From positions 1 to 6,640 of the forward strand of contig JAOAFW010000349.1 of NCBI GenBank assembly GCA_026416065.1: 6,640 nt of DNA, given 5' to 3'. This DNA is from Fimbriimonadales bacterium. Its GTDB lineage: Bacteria > Armatimonadota > Fimbriimonadia > Fimbriimonadales > GBS-DC. The notes under the pieces were generated by a model, which was not told where the DNA came from, made no database searches, and worked only from the letters and a program-made list of their open reading frames with translations. Below are positions 1-5,351 of the stretch, piece after piece (the first letter of the stretch is position 1; every line of letters begins with the position of its first letter). Position numbers and translations under genes: made by a program.

Positions 1-1
1 G

Positions 2-313
2 GGCAAGAGCGGCTTCCGCGAACTCTCGGAGACCTGCACGCAGAAGGCGCACTATGCCGCGGGCCTGCTGACCCAGATTCCCGGCGTGCGCCTGAAGTAT
101 CCCAACACGCCGTTCTACAAGGAGTTCGTGCTGACGCTACCGCGCCCTGCGCAGGCGGTCAGCGACGCACTGCTGGAACGGAATATTATCGCGGGCTTGC
201 CCCTCGGCGAGTACGACGCGAGTATGCAACACGATCTGCTGGTGTGCGTCACGGAGGCTCGCACGCGCGAGGAGATTGAGGCGTTTGCAAAAGCGATGGC
301 AGGGATGGTTTAG
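2..313 (+). CDS. gcvPA: Glycine dehydrogenase (decarboxylating) subunit 1, 3' end (partial)
   Basis: This is the C-terminal 103 residues of the alpha (N-terminal-half) subunit of the two-subunit P protein of the glycine cleavage system. That enzyme decarboxylates glycine and passes the aminomethyl group to the lipoyl arm of GcvH. The frame is open from the window edge to TAG at 311-313. Visible family features are the helix with QKAHYAA (about residues 14-20 of the fragment), the NTPFYKEFVL strand, and the C-terminal NIIAGLPLGEY and LLVCVTEARTREEIE blocks, which are typical of GcvPA and aligned by memory. The gene starts outside the window. The usual partner gcvPB does not follow: a non-coding stretch with a riboswitch comes next, so gcvPA is the last gene of its unit here. 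The PLP lysine is normally in the other subunit, so its absence is expected. Confidence 0.88.
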   Translation, partial: GKSGFRELSETCTQKAHYAAGLLTQIPGVRLKYPNTPFYKEFVLTLPRPAQAVSDALLERNIIAGLPLGEYDASMQHDLLVCVTEARTREEIEAFAKAMAGMV

Positions 314-355
314 CCCTCACCCCCAACCCCTCTCCCGCACGCGGGGGAGGGGAGC
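314..355. repeat. GC-rich intergenic palindromic repeat (CCCTCACCCC...GGGGAGGGG type)
   Basis: Directly after the gcvPA stop codon there is a C-rich arm and a complementary G-rich arm. Positions 327-337 pair with 342-352 (11 bp with one T-G wobble) around a CACG tetraloop. No T-tract follows, so it is not a classic intrinsic terminator, although it may protect or end the gcvPA transcript. The flanking CCCTCACCCCCAACCCC text is characteristic of an intergenic repeat I recognise from many GC-rich bacterial genomes. Translated on the minus strand it gives the well-known spurious peptide SPPPRAGEGLGVR. Only one copy is in this window, so repetition in this genome is inferred. Confidence 0.6.
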
Positions 356-464
356 CGAAACCGCGAAGCGAATAAATTTGCGCCCATACCATCGGAAACC
401 CTCGCATGTCTTGAAGGCGGAGAGCGTGGGTTAGAGAACTGGGGAAGGAACACATTCAGGCATA

Positions 465-557
465 TTCCCCCACCGCCGGGGAGTTCCACACACCGCTGAG
501 ACCTTGAGTAAACAGGGGGTTCCTTGAGCCTGACCCGAGTAATACCGGCGCAGGGAA
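465..557 (+). ncRNA. TPP riboswitch (THI element) aptamer
   Basis: The conserved THI-box elements are present in the right order on the plus strand. P1 pairs TTCCC (465-469) with GGGAA (553-557). The P2 5' arm GGGGA lies at 478-482 and pairs with TTCC at 520-523. The invariant GCTGAGA is at 495-501. An optional P3a hairpin pairs CCTTG (502-506) with CAGGG (513-517) around a six-base loop. The second half carries CTTGAGCCTGA (523-533), then GTAATACC (539-546) and GGCGCAGGGAA (547-557), matching the consensus TTGAACCTGATC..GNTAATNCCNGCGNAGGGAA. P5 pairs CCG (535-537) with CGG (546-548). The aptamer lies 57 bases upstream of the cysM start, in the same orientation. No terminator hairpin with a T-tract is visible between 558 and 613, so control is probably at translation, but I could not resolve the expression platform. 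No convincing promoter is visible upstream of 465. Confidence 0.93.
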
Positions 558-567
558 CAGAGACTGG

Positions 568-575
568 GGTATAAT
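568..575 (+). promoter_or_regulatory. Possible -10 box (GGTATAAT) between aptamer and cysM
   Basis: A perfect TATAAT lies at 570-575, preceded by GG, the same 8-mer used by both arms of the divergent prfB/M48 promoter. There is no recognisable -35 hexamer at a 17-base spacing (547-552 reads ggcgca) and no TG extended element. If used, transcription would start near 582, downstream of the TPP aptamer, and give a riboswitch-free cysM transcript. It may also simply be AT-rich platform sequence. Confidence 0.4.
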
Positions 576-590
576 TTAGCCACGCTAAAT
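574..590. promoter_or_regulatory. Perfect 7+3+7 palindrome before cysM (operator or leader hairpin)
   Basis: ATTTAGC (574-580), CAC, GCTAAAT (584-590) is a perfect interrupted palindrome. It overlaps the end of the GGTATAAT box and ends three bases before the AGGAGGT Shine-Dalgarno (594-600). As DNA it could be an operator: the outer half-sites vaguely resemble DtxR/MntR-type TTAG...CTAA sites, but no regulator can be named. As RNA it would be a 7-bp hairpin next to the ribosome binding site and could belong to the riboswitch expression platform. Confidence 0.5.
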
Positions 591-613
591 GACAGGAGGT
601 ATCCTAACGCATT

Positions 614-1597
614 ATGAACTACCCGTGCTATATGCGCCTGCCGCACGAGCTGCAACAGGCAACAGAGATTGTTGATCTGATTGGCTACACGCCGCTGATA
701 CGCCTGCGGCGTGTAGCGTCTCATCTTCCTGAGAGTGTCGAAATCTACGGCAAAGCGGAATGGTTCAATCCGGGCGGGTCTGTGAAAGACCGTCCTGCGT
801 GGAACATTGTGCGCACGGCGATTGAGCGCGGGGAACTGCGTCCCGGCAAACGCCTGTTAGACGCGACTTCGGGCAACACAGGCATCGCGTTTGCGATGAT
901 TGGCGCTGCGCTGGGGTTTGGGGTCACGCTCTGCATGCCGGCAAATGTCAGTCCTGAGCGCAAACGAATCCTGAAAGCCTATGGCGCAGAGGTCATCCTC
1001 ACCGACCCGCTGGAAAGCTCCGACGGTGCCATCCGTAAAGCGCGCCAGCTCTACGCAGAGAACCCCGACCTGTACTACTATGCCGACCAGTATAATAACC
1101 CCGCGAACTGGCAGGCACACTACGAGACCACAGGCGTTGAAATCTGGCAGCAAACGGAAGGGCGCATCACGCACTTCGTGGCAGGGTTGGGCACAACGGG
1201 CACGTTCGTTGGTGTGGGACGCCGCCTGCGCGAGTACAAGCCCGATATCCAGCTCGTTTCGTTGCAACCCGACTCGCCGTTTCATGGGTTGGAGGGGCTG
1301 AAACACCTTGAGACCGCTCTCGTGCCGGGGATTTATGACCCCACTTTGGCGAATGCGAACTGGGAGATTAGCACCGAGGACGCCTATCGCATGGCGCGTC
1401 GGCTGGCGCGAGAGGAGGGGTTGCTGGTGGGTGTTTCTGCGGCAGCGGCTGTCGTTGGCTCACTGCGCCTTGCGGAGCAAATTGCGGCAAACGCTGAAGC
1501 ACACGGTGAAACGCCCCGCGCCGTCATCGTGACCATTCTGTGCGACAGCGCAGATAAGTATCTCTCAGAACGCTTCTGGGATGACGAATCGCTATGA
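614..1597 (+). CDS. cysM: PLP-dependent cysteine synthase, CysM family
   Basis: A fold-type II PLP enzyme of 327 residues that should make L-cysteine from an activated serine (O-acetyl- or O-phosphoserine) and a sulfide or thiocarboxylate donor. Visible motifs: PGGSVKDRPA with the Schiff-base lysine K58; the substrate loop TSGNTG at 85-90; the phosphate-binding GLGTTGT at 191-197; YNNPANWQAHYETTG at 160-174; and a C-terminal DSADKYLS block at 311-318. YNNPAN..HY..TG, THFVAGLGTTGT and the VP.(I/L)YDP block resemble M. tuberculosis CysM (Rv1336, about 323 residues), which uses thiocarboxylated CysO. The Arg that binds phosphoserine there (R220, from memory) appears to be replaced within QPDSPFHG. 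The start is ATG 614, with TAA in frame at 605 and AGGAGGT at 594-600; the 13-base spacing is long. An alternative start is Met7 at 632. The gene sits behind a TPP riboswitch and overlaps the protease gene by four bases (ATGA). Confidence 0.92.
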   Translation: MNYPCYMRLPHELQQATEIVDLIGYTPLIRLRRVASHLPESVEIYGKAEWFNPGGSVKDRPAWNIVRTAIERGELRPGKRLLDATSGNTGIAFAMIGAALGFGVTLCMPANVSPERKRILKAYGAEVILTDPLESSDGAIRKARQLYAENPDLYYYADQYNNPANWQAHYETTGVEIWQQTEGRITHFVAGLGTTGTFVGVGRRLREYKPDIQLVSLQPDSPFHGLEGLKHLETALVPGIYDPTLANANWEISTEDAYRMARRLAREEGLLVGVSAAAAVVGSLRLAEQIAANAEAHGETPRAVIVTILCDSADKYLSERFWDDESL

Positions 1598-2031
1598 AGA
1601 TTACGCTGACGCCTGAAGTAGAGGCTGCAATTCGCGCTCACGCGACCGAGGAGTACCCCCACGAGTGCTGCGGCGCGCTGCTGGGCAGGGAAGGGGAGAG
1701 CAAGCGCATCATCGAGCAGGTCATCCGTCTCGCGAATGAACGTATTGACGAGCGCGAACGGCGATTTTATGTTAGCCCCCAGCAGGTGCTGATGGCGGAA
1801 CGGCGCGCACGAGAAGCAGGGCTGCTATTGCTGGGATTCTATCATTCACATCCGGACCACCCTGCTGTGCCGTCCGAGTATGATCGCGAACACGCGCTAC
1901 CGTATTACTCGTACCCGATTGTCTCGGTTGTGCAGGGCGCGCCTGCGGAACTGCGCTCGTGGCGGCTCCAAGAGGACCGTTCCGGGTTTATAGAGGAACA
2001 GCTTACAGTACCACCCACGCGGGCTGGTTGA
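1594..2031 (+). CDS. mec: JAMM/MPN+ (M67) metalloprotease, Mec-like
   Basis: A compact zinc isopeptidase of 145 residues, cytoplasmic, with no signal peptide. The JAMM signature is complete: catalytic glutamate E24 in HECCG, zinc histidines H84 and H86 in YHSHPD, then S94 and the third ligand D97 in the H-x-H-x7-S-x2-D pattern. Size and motif match bacterial Mec (Rv1334), which releases cysteine from the C-terminus of the ubiquitin-like carrier CysO. Related JAMM proteins trim C-terminal extensions from ThiS/MoaD-like carriers to expose the diglycine. The ATG overlaps the cysM stop (ATGA), so translation is probably coupled; there is only a weak GGGATG upstream. Pairing with cysM supports a protein-thiocarboxylate cysteine or sulfur-transfer role. 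The carrier gene is not in the window. The last 29 bases overlap the convergent gene on the other strand. The family call is firm; the substrate is inferred. Confidence 0.9.
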   Translation: MKITLTPEVEAAIRAHATEEYPHECCGALLGREGESKRIIEQVIRLANERIDERERRFYVSPQQVLMAERRAREAGLLLLGFYHSHPDHPAVPSEYDREHALPYYSYPIVSVVQGAPAELRSWRLQEDRSGFIEEQLTVPPTRAG

Positions 2032-2635
2032 GCAGCGAGCGTTGCCATTTCAGGTAATCGCGCACCGTGTCGGCGAGGGTACGCCCTGTGTTTTGCGTAA
2101 TCTGGTCGCGGCTCCACACGCGGAAGTAGCCCAACGCACCGCGCGCCATCGGCGCGGTGGTCGCCACCTTGTAAACACGGTCAGCCTCCAGTTTCGCGCC
2201 AGCGATGGTGACGCTCACGATACGGTTCCCCGACTCCGCTTTGGCGTTGAACCGCACCTCCACGCCCGCAATCTGCAAGAAAGCGTTGTTCTTTTGCGGA
2301 TAGAGTTCCAATGCGCGCTCCAACGCCTGAAGAATTTGTTCCCCCCGCAGGCTTAGCACGACCACTTCGTCGTCAGGGTGCGCCAGCGTTTTGATGAGAT
2401 CGTCCGCTGTGAACCCGCTGGACGGTACAGTCGCCGATTCGTTAAAAAACGCTGCGCCCAGCAGCGCGATGTCGGCACCTGTGGCGGAGCGCATCGCTTC
2501 CACAATCGTCTGTGCGACGGGATTCGATCGCTCACCTACGCTGCCAAGCGTCTCCAGTTGCGACAGACCTTGCTGGCTCCAACCGAGCGCCAGAGCCAGT
2601 CCAACCCATCCCAAAATCAACCCGATCAGTTTCAT
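2003..2635 (-). CDS. Secreted stand-alone 5'-nucleotidase C-terminal domain protein
   Basis: A protein of 210 residues with an N-terminal signal sequence (Lys2, hydrophobic core about 3-18, possible cleavage around 19-25), followed by one domain like the C-terminal substrate-binding domain of UshA-type 5'-nucleotidases. Supporting blocks are SNPVAQTIVEAMR (37-49), GADIALLG (53-60), FTADDLIKTLAHPDDEVVVLSLRGEQILQALE in outline (75-106), FLQIAGVEVRFN (119-130) and DRVYKVATTAPMARG (152-166). The metallophosphatase domain that normally precedes it is absent. The usual NSGG(I/L)R motif is replaced by LGAAFFNE, so catalysis by itself is doubtful. ATG at 2635 is chosen over the longer frame from 2686 because GGGAG lies six bases before it and the signal peptide starts there. 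It is 84 bp downstream of prfB in the same orientation. A TGCGATAAT extended -10-like sequence (2693-2685, minus strand) could give it its own promoter, at low confidence. Confidence 0.82.
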   Translation of the reverse strand: MKLIGLILGWVGLALALGWSQQGLSQLETLGSVGERSNPVAQTIVEAMRSATGADIALLGAAFFNESATVPSSGFTADDLIKTLAHPDDEVVVLSLRGEQILQALERALELYPQKNNAFLQIAGVEVRFNAKAESGNRIVSVTIAGAKLEADRVYKVATTAPMARGALGYFRVWSRDQITQNTGRTLADTVRDYLKWQRSLLNQPAWVVL

Positions 2636-2719
2636 TTTCAGCTCCCTACATCTTCGTGGCTTTGACAGTCTTGCCAAGCACAGCATTATCGCACGGACAG
2701 CAACGCCTTGCCGCGCCTA

Positions 2720-3842
2720 TTACGTTTCGACGGGGGCGCGCTGCGAGGCGTTCCACCTTAAATACGCTTCGATGAAGCCATCTATTTCACCGTCCAATAC
2801 CGCCTGCACGTTACCCGTCTCGTAGTCGGTGCGGTGGTCTTTGACCAGCGTATAGGGCTGCAAAACATAACTTCGGATTTGGTGTCCCCATTCTGCAGGG
2901 GCGACCTCACCCTTCAGCTGGCGCATTTTCTGCTCTTCCTGACGGCGATAGTATTCTGCCACGCGGGCAGCGAGTACCTTGAGCGCGACTTCCTTGTTCT
3001 GGTGCTGCGAGCGTTCGTTCTGGCACGAGGCGGTAATGCCCGTGGGGATGTGGGTGGCGCGAATAGCAGACTCGGTCTTGTTCACATGCTGTCCACCGTG
3101 CCCACCTGCGCGGAAAGTCTCGATCTTGACCTCTTCGGGCTGGAGCTGATACTCGCTCTGTTCCACCTGGGGCATCACCTCCACCAGCACGAAGGAGGTG
3201 TGGCGTCGTTTATTGGCGTCAAAGGGCGAGATGCGCACGAGGCGGTGCACGCCATGTTCCGACTTGAGCAAGCCATAGGCGTTTTCGCCTTCAATCAGCA
3301 CGCCGACGCTGGAGTAGCCCGTTACGGTGCCGGGCGACTCGTCCACGATCTCAGTGCGGAGCCCGTGGCGTTGTGCCCAGCGCAGGTACATGCGTAGCAG
3401 CATAGACGCCCAGTCGCATGCTTCTGTGCCGCCTGCGCCAGAGTTGATTTCCAGAATCGCGTTGTTGGCGTCGTACTCGCCGCTAAGCAGGGTGAGCAGA
3501 TCGAGTTGCTCCACCTCGCGCTGCAGCAGGGCAACCTGTGCACTCACTTCGGAGGCAGTCGCCTCGTCGTACTCCATCTGCAATAAGCTGAGCCACTCGG
3601 TAAGTTCCTCGGCTTGCTGCTGCAGACGCTCTGCAGGTTCGATTTTGCTGCGTAGGCGGGCGATGTGCTGCATGGTCGCCTGCGCTTCCGCGGGGTTCGC
3701 CCAGAACTCGGGCGACTCGCTTTGGCGTTGCAGGCGTTCCAGCTCCGACTTCAAGTGGGCGAGGTCAAAGATGCTCCCCGATCGCATCCAAGCGTCGGCG
3801 AGCCTCCTGAATGGTTTCGTTCAGCGTGCGGAAGTCGATCAT
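2720..3842 (-). CDS. prfB: Peptide chain release factor 2, expressed by programmed +1 frameshift
   Basis: RF2 ends translation at UGA and UAA. The coding region has two frames. ATG at 3842 opens 25 codons (MIDFRTLNET...IGEHL) ending in CTT then TGA (3767-3765). Skipping the T at 3767 continues as GAC CTC GCC to TAA at 2722-2720, giving about 373 residues (E. coli RF2 has 365). In full-length numbering the codon-recognition tripeptide SPF is at 205-207, as in E. coli. The peptidyl-hydrolysis GGQ is at 249-251 in GGHGGQHVNKTES. The N-terminal part up to about residue 110 is charged and helical, as usual. A caller that ignores the frameshift would start at ATG 3787 (MRSGSIF) and lose the first domain segment. 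There is no Shine-Dalgarno before 3842, while a TATAAT lies seven bases upstream, so the mRNA is probably leaderless or nearly so. Confidence 0.96.
3764..3779 (-). promoter_or_regulatory. prfB programmed +1 frameshift signal
   Basis: On the minus strand the sequence reads GGGGAG CAT CTT TGA C: a Shine-Dalgarno-like stimulator, one codon, the slippery CUU and the UGA stop followed by C. This is the arrangement of the E. coli prfB site (AGGGGG UAU CUU UGA C). In that mechanism low RF2 lets the ribosome pause at UGA, slip one base from CUU onto UUU and continue as GAC. RF2 therefore adjusts its own supply. The TGA is at 3767-3765 and the skipped base is 3767. Confidence 0.95.
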
Positions 3843-3849
3843 CGGGCAT

Positions 3850-3857
3850 ATTATACC
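3850..3857 (-). promoter_or_regulatory. prfB -10 box (GGTATAAT), minus strand
   Basis: A perfect TATAAT occupies 3855-3850 on the minus strand, preceded by GG. Seven bases separate it from the prfB ATG at 3842, so the transcript should start at or within one or two bases of the start codon. No TTGACA-like -35 is seen at the expected distance: that position overlaps the opposing -10 box. Confidence 0.65.
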
Positions 3858-3868
3858 CTTTCCCATAC

Positions 3869-3876
3869 GGTATAAT
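3869..3876 (+). promoter_or_regulatory. M48 operon -10 box (GGTATAAT), plus strand
   Basis: A perfect TATAAT lies at 3871-3876 with the same GG prefix. The expected start is near 3883-3884, giving a leader of about 14 bases that holds little more than AGGAGG (3886-3891). It is the exact inverted copy of the prfB box at 3850-3857, with an 11-bp spacer between them. Confidence 0.65.
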
Positions 3877-3897
3877 ACCCCTCGCAGGAGGCGTATG

Positions 3898-4644
3898 ATG
3901 AGGCAGGGCAAGGTTCGTAGAGGGCTGTTCGGGCTGATGTTGTTGGGGGTGGTCCTAACGCTTACCGGTTGCCGCGGGACGACCTGGAGCAAAAAAGAAG
4001 AGGTGCGCATCGGTCAAGAGGTCGCCGCAGAAGTCGAGAAAGCCTATAAGCTGGATCCCGATACCGCCGTGCAGCAGCGCGTACAGTTGATTGGGCAACG
4101 CCTTGTTGCTGTTGCGGGCGACAAGGACTTCAAGTTCTCCTTCAAGGTGATCGACTCCAAAGAGATTAACGCCTTCGCGTTGCCAGGGGGACCGATTTAC
4201 GTGTTTCGGGGCTTGATCGATATGGTTGGAGACGACGACGATATGCTGGCGGGGGTGCTGGCACACGAGATGGCGCATGTGAACCGTCGGCATGCGAACA
4301 AACAATACACGCAGGGGCTTTGGCGAGGCATCCTAATTGCCACTGTCACGCGGGGGAGCGTGCGCGACGCCGCCGAAATCGCGGACGCCCTGATGCAACT
4401 CAAATACAGTCGTCAGCACGAGTACGAAGCAGACCGGCTATCCGTCGAGTACGCCTACAAAGCGGGTTATGACCCGAACGGCATATTGCGATTTTTAGCA
4501 ATGTTGCAACGGGAGGAGAAAGTGGGCAATCGCTGGATTGAGACGAACCTACGCACGCACCCGTTCTCCGATAGGCGCGTGGAGGAGGTGCGCAAACAGA
4601 TTCAGCGCGTCACGGGGCAGCCAGCTCAGGAGGTCGCTCGGTGA
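3898..4644 (+). CDS. M48-family zinc metalloprotease lipoprotein
   Basis: A protein of 248 residues that resembles the BepA/Oma1/LoiP branch of M48 peptidases, which act in envelope protein quality control. The N-terminus has basic residues (KVRR, 5-8), a hydrophobic stretch and the lipobox LTGC (22-25), so Cys25 should be lipidated and the enzyme exported and membrane-anchored. The catalytic motif HEMAH is at 123-127 (H123, E124, H127). The third zinc ligand E175 lies in SRQHEYEADR (171-180). THPFSDRR at 220-227 is the usual C-terminal motif of the branch. No TPR repeats follow, unlike BepA. ATG 3898 is preferred to ATG 3895 because AGGAGG (3886-3891) is six bases from it rather than three. 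The longer open frame from 3811 would run through the promoter and is rejected. It is the first gene of an operon: its TGA overlaps the GTG of the glycosyltransferase gene (GTGA). Confidence 0.9.
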   Translation: MRQGKVRRGLFGLMLLGVVLTLTGCRGTTWSKKEEVRIGQEVAAEVEKAYKLDPDTAVQQRVQLIGQRLVAVAGDKDFKFSFKVIDSKEINAFALPGGPIYVFRGLIDMVGDDDDMLAGVLAHEMAHVNRRHANKQYTQGLWRGILIATVTRGSVRDAAEIADALMQLKYSRQHEYEADRLSVEYAYKAGYDPNGILRFLAMLQREEKVGNRWIETNLRTHPFSDRRVEEVRKQIQRVTGQPAQEVAR

Positions 4645-5348
4645 GGGTCGCCGCCATCGTACCCGCGTATAACGAGGCACAGCGTATCGCGCGGGTGCTG
4701 AGCGTGCTGGTGCAGTGCCCTGCGCTGCATGAGATTCTGGTCGTGAATGATGGCAGCTCCGACGCCACCCCTGAGGTCGCTCTGGAGTTCGCCCGGGCGC
4801 ACGCTGCGCCCCATCGCCCCCCAGTGCGCGTGATTAACCTGCCCGTGAATCGGGGTAAAGGAGGCGCGATGTTCGCGGGCGCAACCGCCACAGACGCCGA
4901 TGTGGTGGTCTTCTTCGACGCCGACCTGATTGGACTAAAGCCAGAGCATGTGGAGCGCATTCTCAAGCCTGTGCTGGAGAGTGAGGTCGCGATGTCGATA
5001 GGTGTGTTTCGCGGTGGGCGGCTTAGCACTGACATGGCACAGATACTCGTGCCTTATATCAGCGGGCAGCGCGCCCTATTGCGCGAACTGTTCACAGAGA
5101 TTCCGGGCATCGAGCGCACACGCTCGGGCGTGGAAATCGCGCTCACGCTCCATTTCAAGCGCAATCGCTACCCCGTGGCGATGGTGGTGGTGGAGGGCGT
5201 CACGCACACGATGAAAGAGGAGAAGCTCGGTTGGGCGCGAGGCGTGGGGGCACGCGCCCGCATGTACGCCGAAATCGGCAAAGCATTCCTGCGCTACACC
5301 CGCTTGAGCGACTTGCGCCATAAACTCTTGCTCAAACGGGAGGAGTAA
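4641..5348 (+). CDS. Family 2 glycosyltransferase (GT-A fold), soluble
   Basis: A protein of 235 residues with the GT2 nucleotide-sugar motifs: VPAYNE at 7-12, NDGSSD at 36-41, NRGKGGAM at 70-77, and the metal-binding DAD at 93-95 after a hydrophobic VVVFF strand. ISGQRALLRELF (140-151) and a following GVEIAL segment (163-168) resemble the acceptor-side region of DPM1/YkcC-like enzymes that use polyprenol phosphate or other lipid acceptors. There are no clear transmembrane helices. The C-terminus is basic (RHKLLLKREE), which would suit membrane-surface association. The donor and acceptor cannot be read from the sequence. The GTG start has AGGAGGT (4628-4634) six bases upstream and overlaps the previous stop by four bases. 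rsmI begins three bases after its stop. Co-transcription with a lipoprotein protease may point to an envelope role. Confidence 0.87.
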   Translation: MRVAAIVPAYNEAQRIARVLSVLVQCPALHEILVVNDGSSDATPEVALEFARAHAAPHRPPVRVINLPVNRGKGGAMFAGATATDADVVVFFDADLIGLKPEHVERILKPVLESEVAMSIGVFRGGRLSTDMAQILVPYISGQRALLRELFTEIPGIERTRSGVEIALTLHFKRNRYPVAMVVVEGVTHTMKEEKLGWARGVGARARMYAEIGKAFLRYTRLSDLRHKLLLKREE

Positions 5349-5351
5349 TCT

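Noticed and set aside
249..455. Minus-strand open frame of 68 codons over the gcvPA end and intergenic repeat
   Set aside because: It overlaps gcvPA and reads through the hairpin repeat, giving the familiar spurious SPPPRAGEGLGVR peptide.
542..602. Pairing of ATACC (542-546) with GGTAT (598-602) as an anti-Shine-Dalgarno platform
   Set aside because: It is only 5 bp, involves the ligand-binding core, and would predict repression without TPP, the opposite of usual logic.
431..724. Minus-strand open frame of 97 codons across the riboswitch
   Set aside because: It is antisense to the TPP aptamer and the cysM start, with no family resemblance.
1092..1097. TATAAT-like sequence inside cysM
   Set aside because: It lies within conserved coding sequence (QYNNP) and no gene starts downstream, so it is codon coincidence.
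2636..2686. Upstream start for the 5'-nucleotidase-domain gene
   Set aside because: The extra 17 residues (MLCLARLSKPRR...) precede a proper signal peptide, and a good ribosome site lies just before ATG 2635.
2834..3397. Plus-strand open frame of 187 codons
   Set aside because: It is a shadow of prfB: the opposite strand carries unmistakable RF2 motifs across the same bases.
3765..3767. TGA in prfB as an inactivating mutation
   Set aside because: The context is the canonical RF2 recoding site and the downstream frame is intact, so the gene is functional.
3811..3897. Longer N-terminus for the M48 protease starting at 3811
   Set aside because: It would translate through the divergent promoter and prfB start, and it would bury the lipoprotein signal; a good Shine-Dalgarno precedes 3898.
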